Source: Armatimonadota bacterium
GTDB lineage: Bacteria; Armatimonadota; Zipacnadia; Zipacnadales; FEN-943
Assembly (NCBI GenBank): GCA_026419655.1
Contig: JANZZA010000665.1
Coordinates: forward strand, 1-13,410
Reading direction: 5' to 3'
DNA: 13,410 nucleotides
Shown here: piece after piece, positions 1 through 6,607 of the stretch
Numbering within the stretch: position 1 is the first letter of the stretch
How the letters are laid out: the number at the start of each line of letters is the position of its first letter
Translations under genes and position numbers: made by a program
The notes under the pieces: model-generated
Told to the model about the DNA's origin: nothing
Seen by the model: the letters and a program-made list of their open reading frames with translations, nothing else
Databases searched by the model: none

Positions 1-1
1 T

Positions 2-430
2 GCCCCGGCCGTGCTTCTGGGGCACACCATCAATGCTTCGGCGGTCGCGCGGGCTGCTGCAGCTGTCGCTGCAAGCCTGGCCACCGACATCTTGCTCGTC
101 CCGGCCGGGTTCGCAGAAGACGAGGCCCGCCTAAACCTCGAGGATACTTTGACGTGCGGCTGCATCATCGCGCGGGGCGGCCTTGAGCCCGCCAACGACG
201 CTGCCTTGGCGGCCCTGTACGCTTATCAGCACGTCGGGCCGAAAGCACTCGCTGAGCACTTCCTCCAGGGCTCCCATGGCCGCCACCTGGTAAGCCTCGG
301 CCGCGAAGCCGACATTCGTTTCCTTTCTCAGGTGGACATCACCGACCTTGTCCCCGTGCGAGAGCGTGTTGGGGAGCTGCAGGGCGTGCGGTACGTGGAG
401 TTTGCCCAGAGCCGCGAGCTTTTTGCATGA
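2..430 (+). CDS. comB: 2-phosphosulfolactate phosphatase (ComB family), 3' part
   Basis: The reading frame is open from base 2, so the gene begins outside the window; about 142 C-terminal residues are present up to TGA at 428-430. The fragment resembles the C-terminal half of ComB-family enzymes: the segment LLGHTINASAVARAA, then an NLEDTLTCGC stretch followed by a helix-rich part, and a SHGRHLVSLG-x-EADIRFLSQVD tail that is typical of the family. ComB removes phosphate from 2-phosphosulfolactate and was first described in coenzyme M synthesis; many bacteria without coenzyme M carry homologues, so the physiological substrate here is uncertain. The gene points toward the MFS gene on the other strand, with repeat copy A between them. 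Family call is from remembered motifs; the N-terminal part cannot be judged. Confidence 0.8.
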   Translation, partial: APAVLLGHTINASAVARAAAAVAASLATDILLVPAGFAEDEARLNLEDTLTCGCIIARGGLEPANDAALAALYAYQHVGPKALAEHFLQGSHGRHLVSLGREADIRFLSQVDITDLVPVRERVGELQGVRYVEFAQSRELFA

Positions 431-635
431 ATCCGTCCAGCAACTTGGCCCCGTTACGCCCTCGGCGGGAGTACTCAGTTTACTCAGGATTCTGTTTCAC
501 AGAGGAAAGAGTAAGGCTCGAAGAATCACCTCGGTGGTCCGTCAAAAGGCCCGGTGTTGGCTCGTACAGGGCCACAAAAATGTATAAAGTTGTAGGTCCC
601 ACCTTTTGCCTCGGCGCGCATCCCCCAGGCACCGC

Positions 636-682
636 AGAAACTTTTGCAACAGTGTCCTTAGGTGACTGTTGCAAAAGCTTCT
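636..682 (+). terminator. Long hairpin at the nesting junction of copy A, possible terminator
   Basis: Arms CTTTTGCAACAGT (641-653) and ACTGTTGCAAAAG (665-677) pair perfectly over 13 bp, and AGAA (636-639) pairs with TTCT (679-682) across one mismatch. A T-rich run (CTTCTTTT, 678-685) follows on the plus strand, so the structure could end comB transcription. It arises where the inner element's left end faces a similar sequence in the outer element. Structure seen directly; terminator function is inferred. Confidence 0.5.
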
Positions 683-780
683 TTTCACGGGCGAGCCGCT
701 TCTGCGGAGTATAAGTTACCGGCATAAATGTGTGTCGCTGACGGATTGGGAGCCGCGTCCAGGTGAGTTGTGCAGCAGTC
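664..780 (+). repeat. Inner 117-bp repeat module nested in copy A
   Basis: Begins GACTGTTGCAAAAG and ends GTGCAGCAGTC, an inverted pair. The same module is present in copy B (5352-5469, 118 bp) and stands alone as copy D (8197-8314, 118 bp). It is flanked by near-direct repeats TCCTTAGGT (655-663) and TCCTTAGAA (781-789), which look like a target duplication or recombination scar. This copy is the most diverged of the three in its middle. Confidence 0.7.
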
Positions 781-898
781 TCCTTAGAAAACCAAATACT
801 CCCGCCCGTGGCGCCTAGGGCGCTGAGCAGGGGTGCGTGTGGCTTGCGTCTTTTACCCCACCCGGCATGCGGCGCCGCTCTGCTGCAGCAGAGGCGCC

Positions 899-2137
899 TC
901 ATGACCTTTTGGGCGGTTGACGCAGCACTGACCACAGCACCAGGAGGGCACCAGCGGCCGCATACATGAGGCCCAGGGCACCGAAGGATGCCCGCACACC
1001 GTAGTAGCTTGCCACAGTCCCACCCACCAGCGGCCCCAGCGCCCCCCCTGCTCCAACAGTCATCTCGTGGATGCCCGCACGCCTGCCGCGGCGGTGCTGT
1101 GGTGCCTGAAGGCTGTAAAAAAGGCTGGCCACGTAGGTGAAGCCGACAGACACGCCAGCCACAGCAAAGCATACTCCGAAGGTCAGGGGGGCCCGTCCGA
1201 GCCACGCCCCACCCATGCCCAGCGCTCCGCCCGTCAGCCCCAGCACCAGCGGAAGCCTCCGATATTGCCATGCAGAGGACTGGCGCAGGGCCAGGAAGGC
1301 ACCTAGCTGGCCTACGTAATACGCAAAGGTGAGCCAGCCAGTGACGACCTCGCCAAAACCGAGGTCGTGCGCCAGCTTGGGGAAAAGCGTGCGAATGACG
1401 CCCGCCGCTGACCAACTTACAAAGTTGGCTGCCCAGGCCAGGGGCAGATAAAAGTCGGCCCGTGGGTCCGCAGTATCATCGTCGCTGACTTCGCCCGCCG
1501 CGCGGTCTTCTTTCTTGCGTCCAATTGGGACCATGAGGAGGCCCAGCGCCATGAGCCAAGCTACGCCAGCCGAGGCTGCAAAGGGTGCATAGTGATTGCG
1601 CACCCATAAGTACGCACAAACTACCGGCCCCAGCATGAGCCCAGCCGTCCAGAGCACATTGAAGCTACCTAACACTGCATTGAGGTGGCGCCGGTCGGCC
1701 ACCAGGTCGCGAATCCAGGCCTGGGTGGCAGGCCAGAAGTAAGCAAGCACAGCCGCAGATATGGGAGTGAGCAGTACAAGTGCATAAGGGGACTTCTGCA
1801 CACCCACGAGGAGCCACACAGCCCCCCCGATGAACAAGGCAGCCGCCCCCACCCGCCGGCCCAGTTTGTCCGCCGCCCGTCCCGATACAAGCGCCATTAC
1901 CCCATACACGCTTGAGGCGGCCGTTCCGTAAAGCCCCAGCAGTAGCGGGCCAGCACCAAGGGCAATGCCAAGAAACTGGACGGCAAGGGTAACGATGCTG
2001 ACAGCAAGGTCAGCCGCGAACGACGCGAACAGGAGGATTGCGAGGCCGCGGCGCCGAGCCGCCGAAAGAGCTAGGCTATCGGCGTCGGAGATTCTCGGCT
2101 CGCTCCTGGCCCTCTCGCCAGAGCCTTCGATAGGCAT
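899..2137 (-). CDS. MFS transporter, 12-TM type
   Basis: A 412-residue protein of normal MFS length with about twelve hydrophobic segments in two halves, separated by a charged cytoplasmic loop at about residues 206-230 (GRKKEDRAAGE...). The loop after TM2 has the MFS signature SGRAADKLGRR (about residues 85-95: G, D, K/R-x-G-R-R). The substrate cannot be told; drug efflux and sugar or metabolite export are both possible. ATG at 2137 is the only plausible start, as no other ATG, GTG or TTG lies before the first membrane segment. The ribosome binding site is poor, and the start lies 62 bases inside the upstream exonuclease gene, so translational coupling is likely. It is the last gene of its minus-strand group and ends before repeat copy A. 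Confidence 0.85.
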   Translation of the reverse strand: MPIEGSGERARSEPRISDADSLALSAARRRGLAILLFASFAADLAVSIVTLAVQFLGIALGAGPLLLGLYGTAASSVYGVMALVSGRAADKLGRRVGAAALFIGGAVWLLVGVQKSPYALVLLTPISAAVLAYFWPATQAWIRDLVADRRHLNAVLGSFNVLWTAGLMLGPVVCAYLWVRNHYAPFAASAGVAWLMALGLLMVPIGRKKEDRAAGEVSDDDTADPRADFYLPLAWAANFVSWSAAGVIRTLFPKLAHDLGFGEVVTGWLTFAYYVGQLGAFLALRQSSAWQYRRLPLVLGLTGGALGMGGAWLGRAPLTFGVCFAVAGVSVGFTYVASLFYSLQAPQHRRGRRAGIHEMTVGAGGALGPLVGGTVASYYGVRASFGALGLMYAAAGALLVLWSVLRQPPKRS

Positions 2138-2843
2138 AATCAGCTAGATACTCCAAGTTGATGACGTCAGCAGCATTGTACCGCAATAGTAGCGCCAGAG
2201 AGCTGTCGTTCCCAGCCCGGTATTCCCACCACAGCCTCACGGCATCTTCGCCGTTTAACCCCGCAATGTCCGCGTCGCGCACCAATCCCAGTTGCGCCTC
2301 TATTGCTTTCAGCCCGCCATGTATTCCAAGTCGCTGCAGCCCAAAGCGCACGTCAAAGTGAAGTTGGTCCAGTTTAATTTTCTGGAACCGACGCCTCAGA
2401 AACGGCAGGTCAAAGGCTGCTCCATTAAAGGTCACGATCAAAGCGAAGCCCTCGAGAAACTGTGGCAAGTCCTCAAGATTTTCGCCCGCCACAAACTGGT
2501 GAACTCGGACGCCGTCATACACACCTACAAGCGTCACCTGCGCACCTGGACCGGCGCCGGTGGTTTCGATATCCAGGTATGCTGCAGCGTCGTTGAATTC
2601 CGGCCACGCCCGCCAGTGGTAGCCCTGGGCCAGCCGCTCAGCGAAATACCGGTAATGCCTGCGTTCGAGCCGCCGGTGCGATTCCTCGATGAGGTCTCGC
2701 AGTTCGTCCCAGCGCCTGGGCGATATACCGCACGGCGGTTGGCTCGACAAAGCCCTGTCCCAATCCTCGATCCCGCTCGCCCAGAATCGTCGCTCCGTTC
2801 GCGGCCCTACACCGGGCAAATGCACAAAGGTACCCCTCAGCAA
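2076..2843 (-). CDS. YprB-like ribonuclease H-fold 3'-5' exonuclease
   Basis: A 255-residue protein. Residues 8-31 (LPGVGPRTERRFWASGI) look like a helix-hairpin-helix DNA-binding motif. From about residue 88 follows a DEDD-type exonuclease domain of the YprB / RNase_H_2 family: D91-x-E93 in YLDIETTG, N140 and D145 in FNGAAFDLPFL, and Y222-N223-x-x-D226 in YNAADVINL. These acidic residues would bind the two catalytic metal ions, so the enzyme probably trims nucleic acid 3' ends; its natural substrate is unknown. The start is TTG at 2843, chosen for the GGGGGAG ribosome site just upstream; it overlaps the threonine aldolase stop by 7 bases. The 3' end overlaps the MFS gene by 62 bases. Confidence 0.82.
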   Translation of the reverse strand: MLRGTFVHLPGVGPRTERRFWASGIEDWDRALSSQPPCGISPRRWDELRDLIEESHRRLERRHYRYFAERLAQGYHWRAWPEFNDAAAYLDIETTGAGPGAQVTLVGVYDGVRVHQFVAGENLEDLPQFLEGFALIVTFNGAAFDLPFLRRRFQKIKLDQLHFDVRFGLQRLGIHGGLKAIEAQLGLVRDADIAGLNGEDAVRLWWEYRAGNDSSLALLLRYNAADVINLEYLADYAYRRLWREGQERAENLRRR

Positions 2844-3898
2844 GCCGCTCCCCCTAACGTCTCCTCAAGAGCCTTACAGACTTTCTGTACGGCAACGTCA
2901 TTAATGTTGTGGTAGGTCACCAGCCGGAAGTGGCCGCGCCTTGGTTCGGTGCCCGAGACAAGTATTCCACGCTGGCGCATTGCTTCACAGAACTGTTCAG
3001 GACTTATGTCGCCGCGGCACAGGCGGAAGTAGACCATGTTAGTTTGAACTAGCGTCAGGTCAATCTCCACCCCGGGCAGATTCACAAGAGTCTCTGCTAT
3101 CTGCCTGGCACGACGGTGGTCATCAGCCAAGCGGTCTACCATAGTGTCCAGGGCAATGAGGGCCGCTGCCGCCAGATGCCCCGCCTGGCGCATCGCACCG
3201 CCCAGCATCCGCCGATACACTCGCGCGCGCTGGATTACCTCAGTCTTTCCGCAGACCACTGAGCCGGCTGGCGCCCCCAAGCTTTTCGAAAAGCAGAAAG
3301 TTATCGTGTCGCACCATCTGGCAAAATCTGGCACCGGCCGTTCCAGAGCCACGGCTGCGTTGAAAATCCGTGCTCCGTCCAGGTGAACCCGTACCCCAGC
3401 GTCCCAAGCCACCTCGGCCACCGCCCGCAGCCGCTCCGGCGATACCGCCACCCCACCGGCTAAGTTGTGCGTGTCTTCCATGACTACCACGCCCGTCCGC
3501 CCGCGCACCGTGCTCCCCTGGCTTATCGCATCGGCCACTTCTGCCGGCTCCAAGCACCCCTGGCGACAGGGCAGCAGCCGCGGCAGCAGACCAGCTATTC
3601 GGGTGCACCCGCCGCCCTCGTAGTGCATTAGGTGGGCTTTTTCGTCGGCTATCATTTCCTCGCCTGGCCGCGTTAGGCTCAGCAGGCTGACCAGGTTGCC
3701 CTGGGTGCCAGAGGTCACGAATACCGCCGCTTCCTTGCCGGTGATCTCGGCGGCCCGTCTTTCCAGCTCAGCTACCGTTGGGTCTTCCCCAGCCGCATCG
3801 TCGCCCACGGCCGCCTCGGCCATGGCCTTGCGCATGGCGGCTGTAGGCTGACTCTTGACATCACTACGAAGGTCTATCATGGATGCAAGGTTGGTCAT
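2837..3898 (-). CDS. Low-specificity L-threonine aldolase (PLP-dependent)
   Basis: A 353-residue member of the beta-eliminating lyase / threonine aldolase family (fold type I PLP enzymes), of usual length. It cleaves L-threonine or L-allo-threonine to glycine and acetaldehyde. Visible landmarks: the N-terminal IDLRSDV motif typical of the family, SGTQGN at 63-68 (cofactor phosphate region), HLDGARI at 172-178 with D174 expected to contact the PLP ring nitrogen, and FSKSLGAP with K205 as the probable Schiff-base lysine. ATG at 3898 is preceded by AGGCGG; an internal ATG at codon 7 has no binding site. It lies 119 bp after the LppM-like gene and overlaps the exonuclease gene by 7 bases. Stereospecificity cannot be judged. 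Confidence 0.9.
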   Translation of the reverse strand: MTNLASMIDLRSDVKSQPTAAMRKAMAEAAVGDDAAGEDPTVAELERRAAEITGKEAAVFVTSGTQGNLVSLLSLTRPGEEMIADEKAHLMHYEGGGCTRIAGLLPRLLPCRQGCLEPAEVADAISQGSTVRGRTGVVVMEDTHNLAGGVAVSPERLRAVAEVAWDAGVRVHLDGARIFNAAVALERPVPDFARWCDTITFCFSKSLGAPAGSVVCGKTEVIQRARVYRRMLGGAMRQAGHLAAAALIALDTMVDRLADDHRRARQIAETLVNLPGVEIDLTLVQTNMVYFRLCRGDISPEQFCEAMRQRGILVSGTEPRRGHFRLVTYHNINDVAVQKVCKALEETLGGAAC

Positions 3899-4017
3899 AC
3901 GATCCGCCTATGTTCGGGGTTGACACTCTTGTAAGTAGTGGGATACGGCACGTTCCCTGGCGCGCTTAGCAAGAAAGTACGAGTTGCTGGGTATTTCGGC
4001 GGCCCCAATCGGCCCGG

Positions 4018-4668
4018 TCAGATGCGGCGGGGCTTGCGTCGGGCTTCGCGCAGCGCGAATCCACCGCCCTTCCAAACCAATACCGCCACAAGGTACAGAC
4101 TCAGGACCAACAAGTCCCACCTCAAGGTCTTCGAGGTCGCTCTCAGTTGATACTCGCCCCTGTCGGCCGTGAGTACCCAGGTGACAGTCCCGCCTTCCAC
4201 AGTCGCCGGCGGTGACACAGAGGCTTCGTCCACCTTGCCCGGCATCTGCAGAATGTAGACAAGCTTAGTTCCGCCGGCAGCGAGCTGTTCGCTGGCCGTA
4301 GCGGTTTCGGCCGATATTGTCAGTTTCTCTTCCCAGGTGAACGTAGTGTACAGCGACAGCGGACTCCGGGCGATGTCGGAGATCTCCAACCTCGTATCAG
4401 GGATCATTGCCAGCGTATGAGGACGCCAGGAGCGCGAAATTACAAATCCTTCACTCGTTATGCGCTCCCGCTCCTCCTCAAAATCGGGGCTAGCTTCCCG
4501 CAACCGCCTGCGCACCTCTTCCAGCCGGTCGGGATTGCCCTGGCACCAATACATACGTAAACCCGAGCCGTCCCGCTCAATCTTAGTCAGCAGCCGCACC
4601 TCATTCGCCTGGTGAAGCAGTAAGAAGGGCACGGCGGCCGCCAGCCCCATAGCCAGGCGAACCCTCAT
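4018..4668 (-). CDS. Membrane-anchored protein resembling LppM/DUF3153
   Basis: A 216-residue protein. It starts with a hydrophobic segment (about residues 5-19, a signal peptide or anchor, no lipobox cysteine). A predicted extracytoplasmic beta-rich domain follows (about 24-180, with IERDGSGLRMYW early), then one transmembrane segment (about 184-199) and a strongly basic tail (REARRKPRRI). This layout and the VRLLTKIERDGSG opening recall LppM/DUF3153 proteins, but I match it by architecture only. The ATG at 4668 overlaps the stop of the LapA-like gene as TGATG, with AGGAG just before, so the two are translationally coupled. An in-frame extension upstream to 5100 is a shadow of the LapA-like gene. 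Function unknown; probably cell-envelope. Confidence 0.6.
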   Translation of the reverse strand: MRVRLAMGLAAAVPFLLLHQANEVRLLTKIERDGSGLRMYWCQGNPDRLEEVRRRLREASPDFEEERERITSEGFVISRSWRPHTLAMIPDTRLEISDIARSPLSLYTTFTWEEKLTISAETATASEQLAAGGTKLVYILQMPGKVDEASVSPPATVEGGTVTWVLTADRGEYQLRATSKTLRWDLLVLSLYLVAVLVWKGGGFALREARRKPRRI

Positions 4669-5075
4669 CACTCCTGACCTTCCTCCGCGTCGGCCTTCCT
4701 TGATCCACGCCCCTGCCAGAGCTTGAGCAGCCCCATGCCCGCCGCCAGGGTCACCAGGAAGGCCACAGCCTTGGGCACATCCGCATACAAGCCGAAAACA
4801 TTTATCCGCACGGGTGCCCAGTTCTGGATGAGAAGAGCCAGGATAACCAGCACGCCCAAGCCATAACCCAGTTCGCGAAATCCCACGCGGGGCGTGCGTA
4901 GAGTGGACACTGCCTCTGTCAACTTTTCTGCAGCTCGGCCAACAGCCCCAGGCTTCTTTGCCGACATTGCCGCACGGCCCGGGACCTTCTCCTTTTCTGC
5001 CAGGCTGGGTGGGGCCGCCGCCCGTGCCTGTGCTGCTGCTTCTTCTAGTTCGCGGTCGAAGTCGTCGTTTGCCAA
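4668..5075 (-). CDS. LapA/DUF1049-like small membrane protein
   Basis: A 135-residue protein. The first 60 or so residues are charged and Ala-rich (MANDDFDRELEEAAAQ...), likely cytoplasmic. Two membrane segments follow, at about 69-84 and 102-119, joined by a short loop IQNWAPVRINVFGLYADVP, and then a short charged tail. The QN-x-x-PV-x-[IV]-x-[VF] pattern after the first helix followed by a Gly-containing second helix is typical of the LapA/DUF1049 family, whose role is loosely tied to envelope or lipopolysaccharide assembly. The start is TTG at 5075; a GGAGG eight bases upstream supports it. A strong promoter lies 33 bases upstream, so this is the first gene of its transcript. Confidence 0.65.
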   Translation of the reverse strand: MANDDFDRELEEAAAQARAAAPPSLAEKEKVPGRAAMSAKKPGAVGRAAEKLTEAVSTLRTPRVGFRELGYGLGVLVILALLIQNWAPVRINVFGLYADVPKAVAFLVTLAAGMGLLKLWQGRGSRKADAEEGQE

Positions 5076-5107
5076 GGCCTCCGCCTCCAGTTGGGACCAT
5101 CAGAGCG

Positions 5108-5137
5108 ATTATATGGACGCACTTTCCGCATTGTCAA
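5108..5137 (-). promoter_or_regulatory. Sigma-70-type promoter for the LapA-like gene group
   Basis: On the minus strand the -35 box TTGACA (5137-5132) and the -10 box TATAAT (5113-5108) are both perfect consensus, with an 18-base spacer. Transcription would start near 5101 and give a leader of about 25 bases to the TTG start at 5075. The -35 box begins 17 bases from the left end of repeat copy B. It probably drives the LapA-like and LppM-like genes and perhaps the downstream threonine aldolase, exonuclease and MFS genes. Confidence 0.8.
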
Positions 5138-5328
5138 CGAAGACTTACCCTGACGGGAGCGTCCAGTTTACTCAGGATTTTGTTTCAGGCAGCAAAGGGT
5201 AAGGCCCAGAGAATCATGCTGGTGGTCTGGCCCAAAACCCGGTGTTGGCTTATACAGGGCCACAAAAGTGTATAAAGTTGTTTGTCCCACCTTTTGCCTC
5301 GGAGCGCACCTCCGAAGAACTGCAGAAA

Positions 5329-5365
5329 CTTTTACAACGGTCTCCCTAGGAGACTGTTGTAGAAG
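5329..5365 (-). terminator. Long hairpin in copy B, possible terminator after ribF
   Basis: Arms 5329-5345 and 5349-5365 form a 17-bp stem with a 3-base loop (CTA), counting two G-T pairs. On the minus strand the stem is followed by AGTTTCTGC, only weakly T-rich, so termination of the ribF transcript is possible but not certain. Compared with copy A, one pair has changed G-C to A-T on both arms and two others became G-T, so pairing is preserved. Confidence 0.45.
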
Positions 5366-5469
5366 TGGTCTTCCCGGACGCCAGAGGAAATCGCGGGCAA
5401 AGGATCAGTCATACAGCGTTGTGCACTTTCCCAGCTCCGGGTGAGCCGAAACCAGGTTTTGCATCAGCC
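5352..5469 (+). repeat. Inner 118-bp repeat module nested in copy B
   Basis: Begins GACTGTTGTAGAAG and ends TTTTGCATCAGCC. It aligns without gaps to solo copy D (8197-8314); over the right-hand 57 bases about 45 match by hand count, including ACAGCGTT, CACTTTC, GCTCCGG and AGCCGA. It is flanked by TCCCTAGGA on the left and TCCTTAGAA on the right. Confidence 0.75.
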
Positions 5470-5492
5470 TCCTTAGAAAACCGAGTACTCCC

Positions 5493-6506
5493 TTACCCGT
5501 CGGGTGGCGCCTCATGGGTGAAGGCACGTTTTCCCGCATAACGGCGGATGCCCAACAGCCGCGCTCGAGCAACGTCCACAGCTATCTGGGACCTCAAGCT
5601 TTCAACATCCTCGAAACATTGCTCGCCGCGTAATCGCTCCGTCACCCCGACCGTTAGCTCATGTCCGTAAGTGGTGCCGTCCCAGCCTATCACGTGAACC
5701 TCGAGGGTGACGTTGGCTTCACCTTTAATCGTGGGACAAGTGCCCACGTTCATGGCCGCTGGCCATGCCGGCCCCACCCCGGGCACCTCCAGAGGTCCGT
5801 CGCCCAGGACTTCCCCAGTTGCCCAGCCCGCATAGACGCCCTCGGTTGGCAGCAGCTTCTCGGGCGGCACCTCGAGATTTGCGGTGGGAAAGCCAAGTGT
5901 ACGACCTCGGCCCTGACCAGGCACTGACACACCCGTGACCGCATAGTCGCGCCCGAGCATCTTGTTTGCCTTGCTCATTTCGCCTGCCCACACAAGCTGG
6001 CGGATGTGTGTGCTCGAGGGCTGTTCACCACGAACTCGGACCGGCTCCACTACTATCGCTTCCATGCCTAACTCCGTCGCCATAGCCGTGAGGTCCCGCC
6101 ACGCCACTCTGTCACTGCCCATCCGGTGACTGTGGGAACCACAAAGCCCTGCGGCTCCCAAAACGTCGCGCAGAACCTGTTGCAGGAACTGCCTAGCGGT
6201 AAGTCGCTGTAACCGTTCCTGGGTAAAATCCAGTATGCAGACCTCATCAAGGCAGAAATGCTGCAGCAGGCGTAGCCGCTCGGCGTACGTGGTGAGTCTG
6301 CGGTTATGCGGAGGGACAGATGCAAATACCTGCGCCGGCAGCGGCTCGAAGGTTACCAGACAGGACTGCAGCCCTTGCTCGCGGGCGCGGCGACACAGCT
6401 CTGCGGCCACTCTGCGGTGGCCAAGGTGCAAACCATCGAAGCCGCCGACCGCCACCAGACGCCGCCCTTCAGGCGGATGGTCTGCTGGCCAGTGGTATAT
6501 CCTCAT
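5493..6506 (-). CDS. ribF: Bifunctional riboflavin kinase / FAD synthetase
   Basis: A 337-residue two-domain enzyme that turns riboflavin into FMN and then FAD in the cytoplasm. The N-terminal nucleotidyltransferase domain has GGFDGLHLGH (residues 21-30, HxGH at 27-30) and PSSTHIR (163-169). The C-terminal kinase domain has GRTLGFPTAN (201-210), MNVGTCPTI (252-260) and the E269 region (LEVHV) with the following YGHEL. Two usual motifs are altered: TFxPHP is TFEPLP (52-57), and the GFDFxFG-type motif is GSHSHRMG (123-130). Both lie in the FAD-forming domain, so that activity may be weakened while riboflavin kinase looks intact. The ATG at 6506 has GAGGAA upstream. It is the last gene of the rimP operon; its TAA stop abuts repeat copy B. 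Confidence 0.92.
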   Translation of the reverse strand: MRIYHWPADHPPEGRRLVAVGGFDGLHLGHRRVAAELCRRAREQGLQSCLVTFEPLPAQVFASVPPHNRRLTTYAERLRLLQHFCLDEVCILDFTQERLQRLTARQFLQQVLRDVLGAAGLCGSHSHRMGSDRVAWRDLTAMATELGMEAIVVEPVRVRGEQPSSTHIRQLVWAGEMSKANKMLGRDYAVTGVSVPGQGRGRTLGFPTANLEVPPEKLLPTEGVYAGWATGEVLGDGPLEVPGVGPAWPAAMNVGTCPTIKGEANVTLEVHVIGWDGTTYGHELTVGVTERLRGEQCFEDVESLRSQIAVDVARARLLGIRRYAGKRAFTHEAPPDG

Positions 6507-6607
6507 TGCGGCTGTTCCTCAGCGTTGCTAAGGGCTGACGCGCAGCGGCCAACAAAAACCGCGGAGACATTCGCCCTCTCGCCCCTTTCTCCGCCGCACA
6601 AGCTGTG

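Larger units (their letters stand above)
467..803 (+). repeat. Composite repeat element, copy A (337 bp, MITE-like)
   Basis: Starts GGGAGTACTCAGTTTACTC and ends AAAACCAAATACTCCC; the ends form imperfect inverted repeats (17 of 22 positions, hand count). It is closely related to copy B at 5155-5492: across 553-620 versus 5241-5308, 62 of 68 bases match by hand count. The outer part (467 to about 660, then 781-803) also matches the shorter copy C at 12735-12947. A 117-bp inner module (664-780) is nested inside. No transposase or convincing protein is encoded, which fits a non-autonomous mobile element. It fills the space between the converging comB and MFS genes, 36 bp after the comB stop and 95 bp before the MFS stop. 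Confidence 0.85.
5155..5492 (+). repeat. Composite repeat element, copy B (338 bp, MITE-like)
   Basis: Same structure, orientation and almost the same length as copy A. Left end GGGAGCGTCCAGTTTACTC, right end AAAACCGAGTACTCCC; its right terminus is the exact inverse of copy A's left ten bases (GGGAGTACTC). The inner 118-bp module lies at 5352-5469. The right end touches the ribF stop codon (TAA at 5495-5493) with no gap, and the left end lies 17 bp from the -35 box of the promoter reading away to the left. It thus separates the rimP-ribF operon from the LapA-like group. No protein of its own was recognised. Confidence 0.85.

Noticed and set aside
471..587. Peptide-like conservation within repeats A and B (LLRILF...KARCWL...QGHK, then stop)
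   Set aside because: The frame is kept in A and B but broken in C, there is no start or ribosome site, and the similarity follows from DNA-level identity of the repeats.
553..595. Plus-strand promoter within the outer repeat (TTGGCT ... TGTATA)
   Set aside because: The boxes are weak and not kept in copy C, so no promoter is claimed.
480..1415. Long minus-strand reading frame (311 codons) over repeat A and the MFS 3' end
   Set aside because: It lies in a shifted frame over the MFS gene, has a Cys/Trp/Arg-rich shadow-type composition and no family resemblance.
3908..4120. Small minus-strand frame ending LAKRARERAVSHYLQECQPRT before threonine aldolase
   Set aside because: The composition is protein-like at the end, but the start overlaps the LppM-like gene in another frame and no ribosome site or known family was recognised.
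4669..5100. N-terminal extension of the LppM-like protein up to 5100
   Set aside because: This part overlaps the LapA-like gene in another frame and is Gly/Arg/Cys-rich; the ATG at 4668 with AGGAG and TGATG coupling is better.
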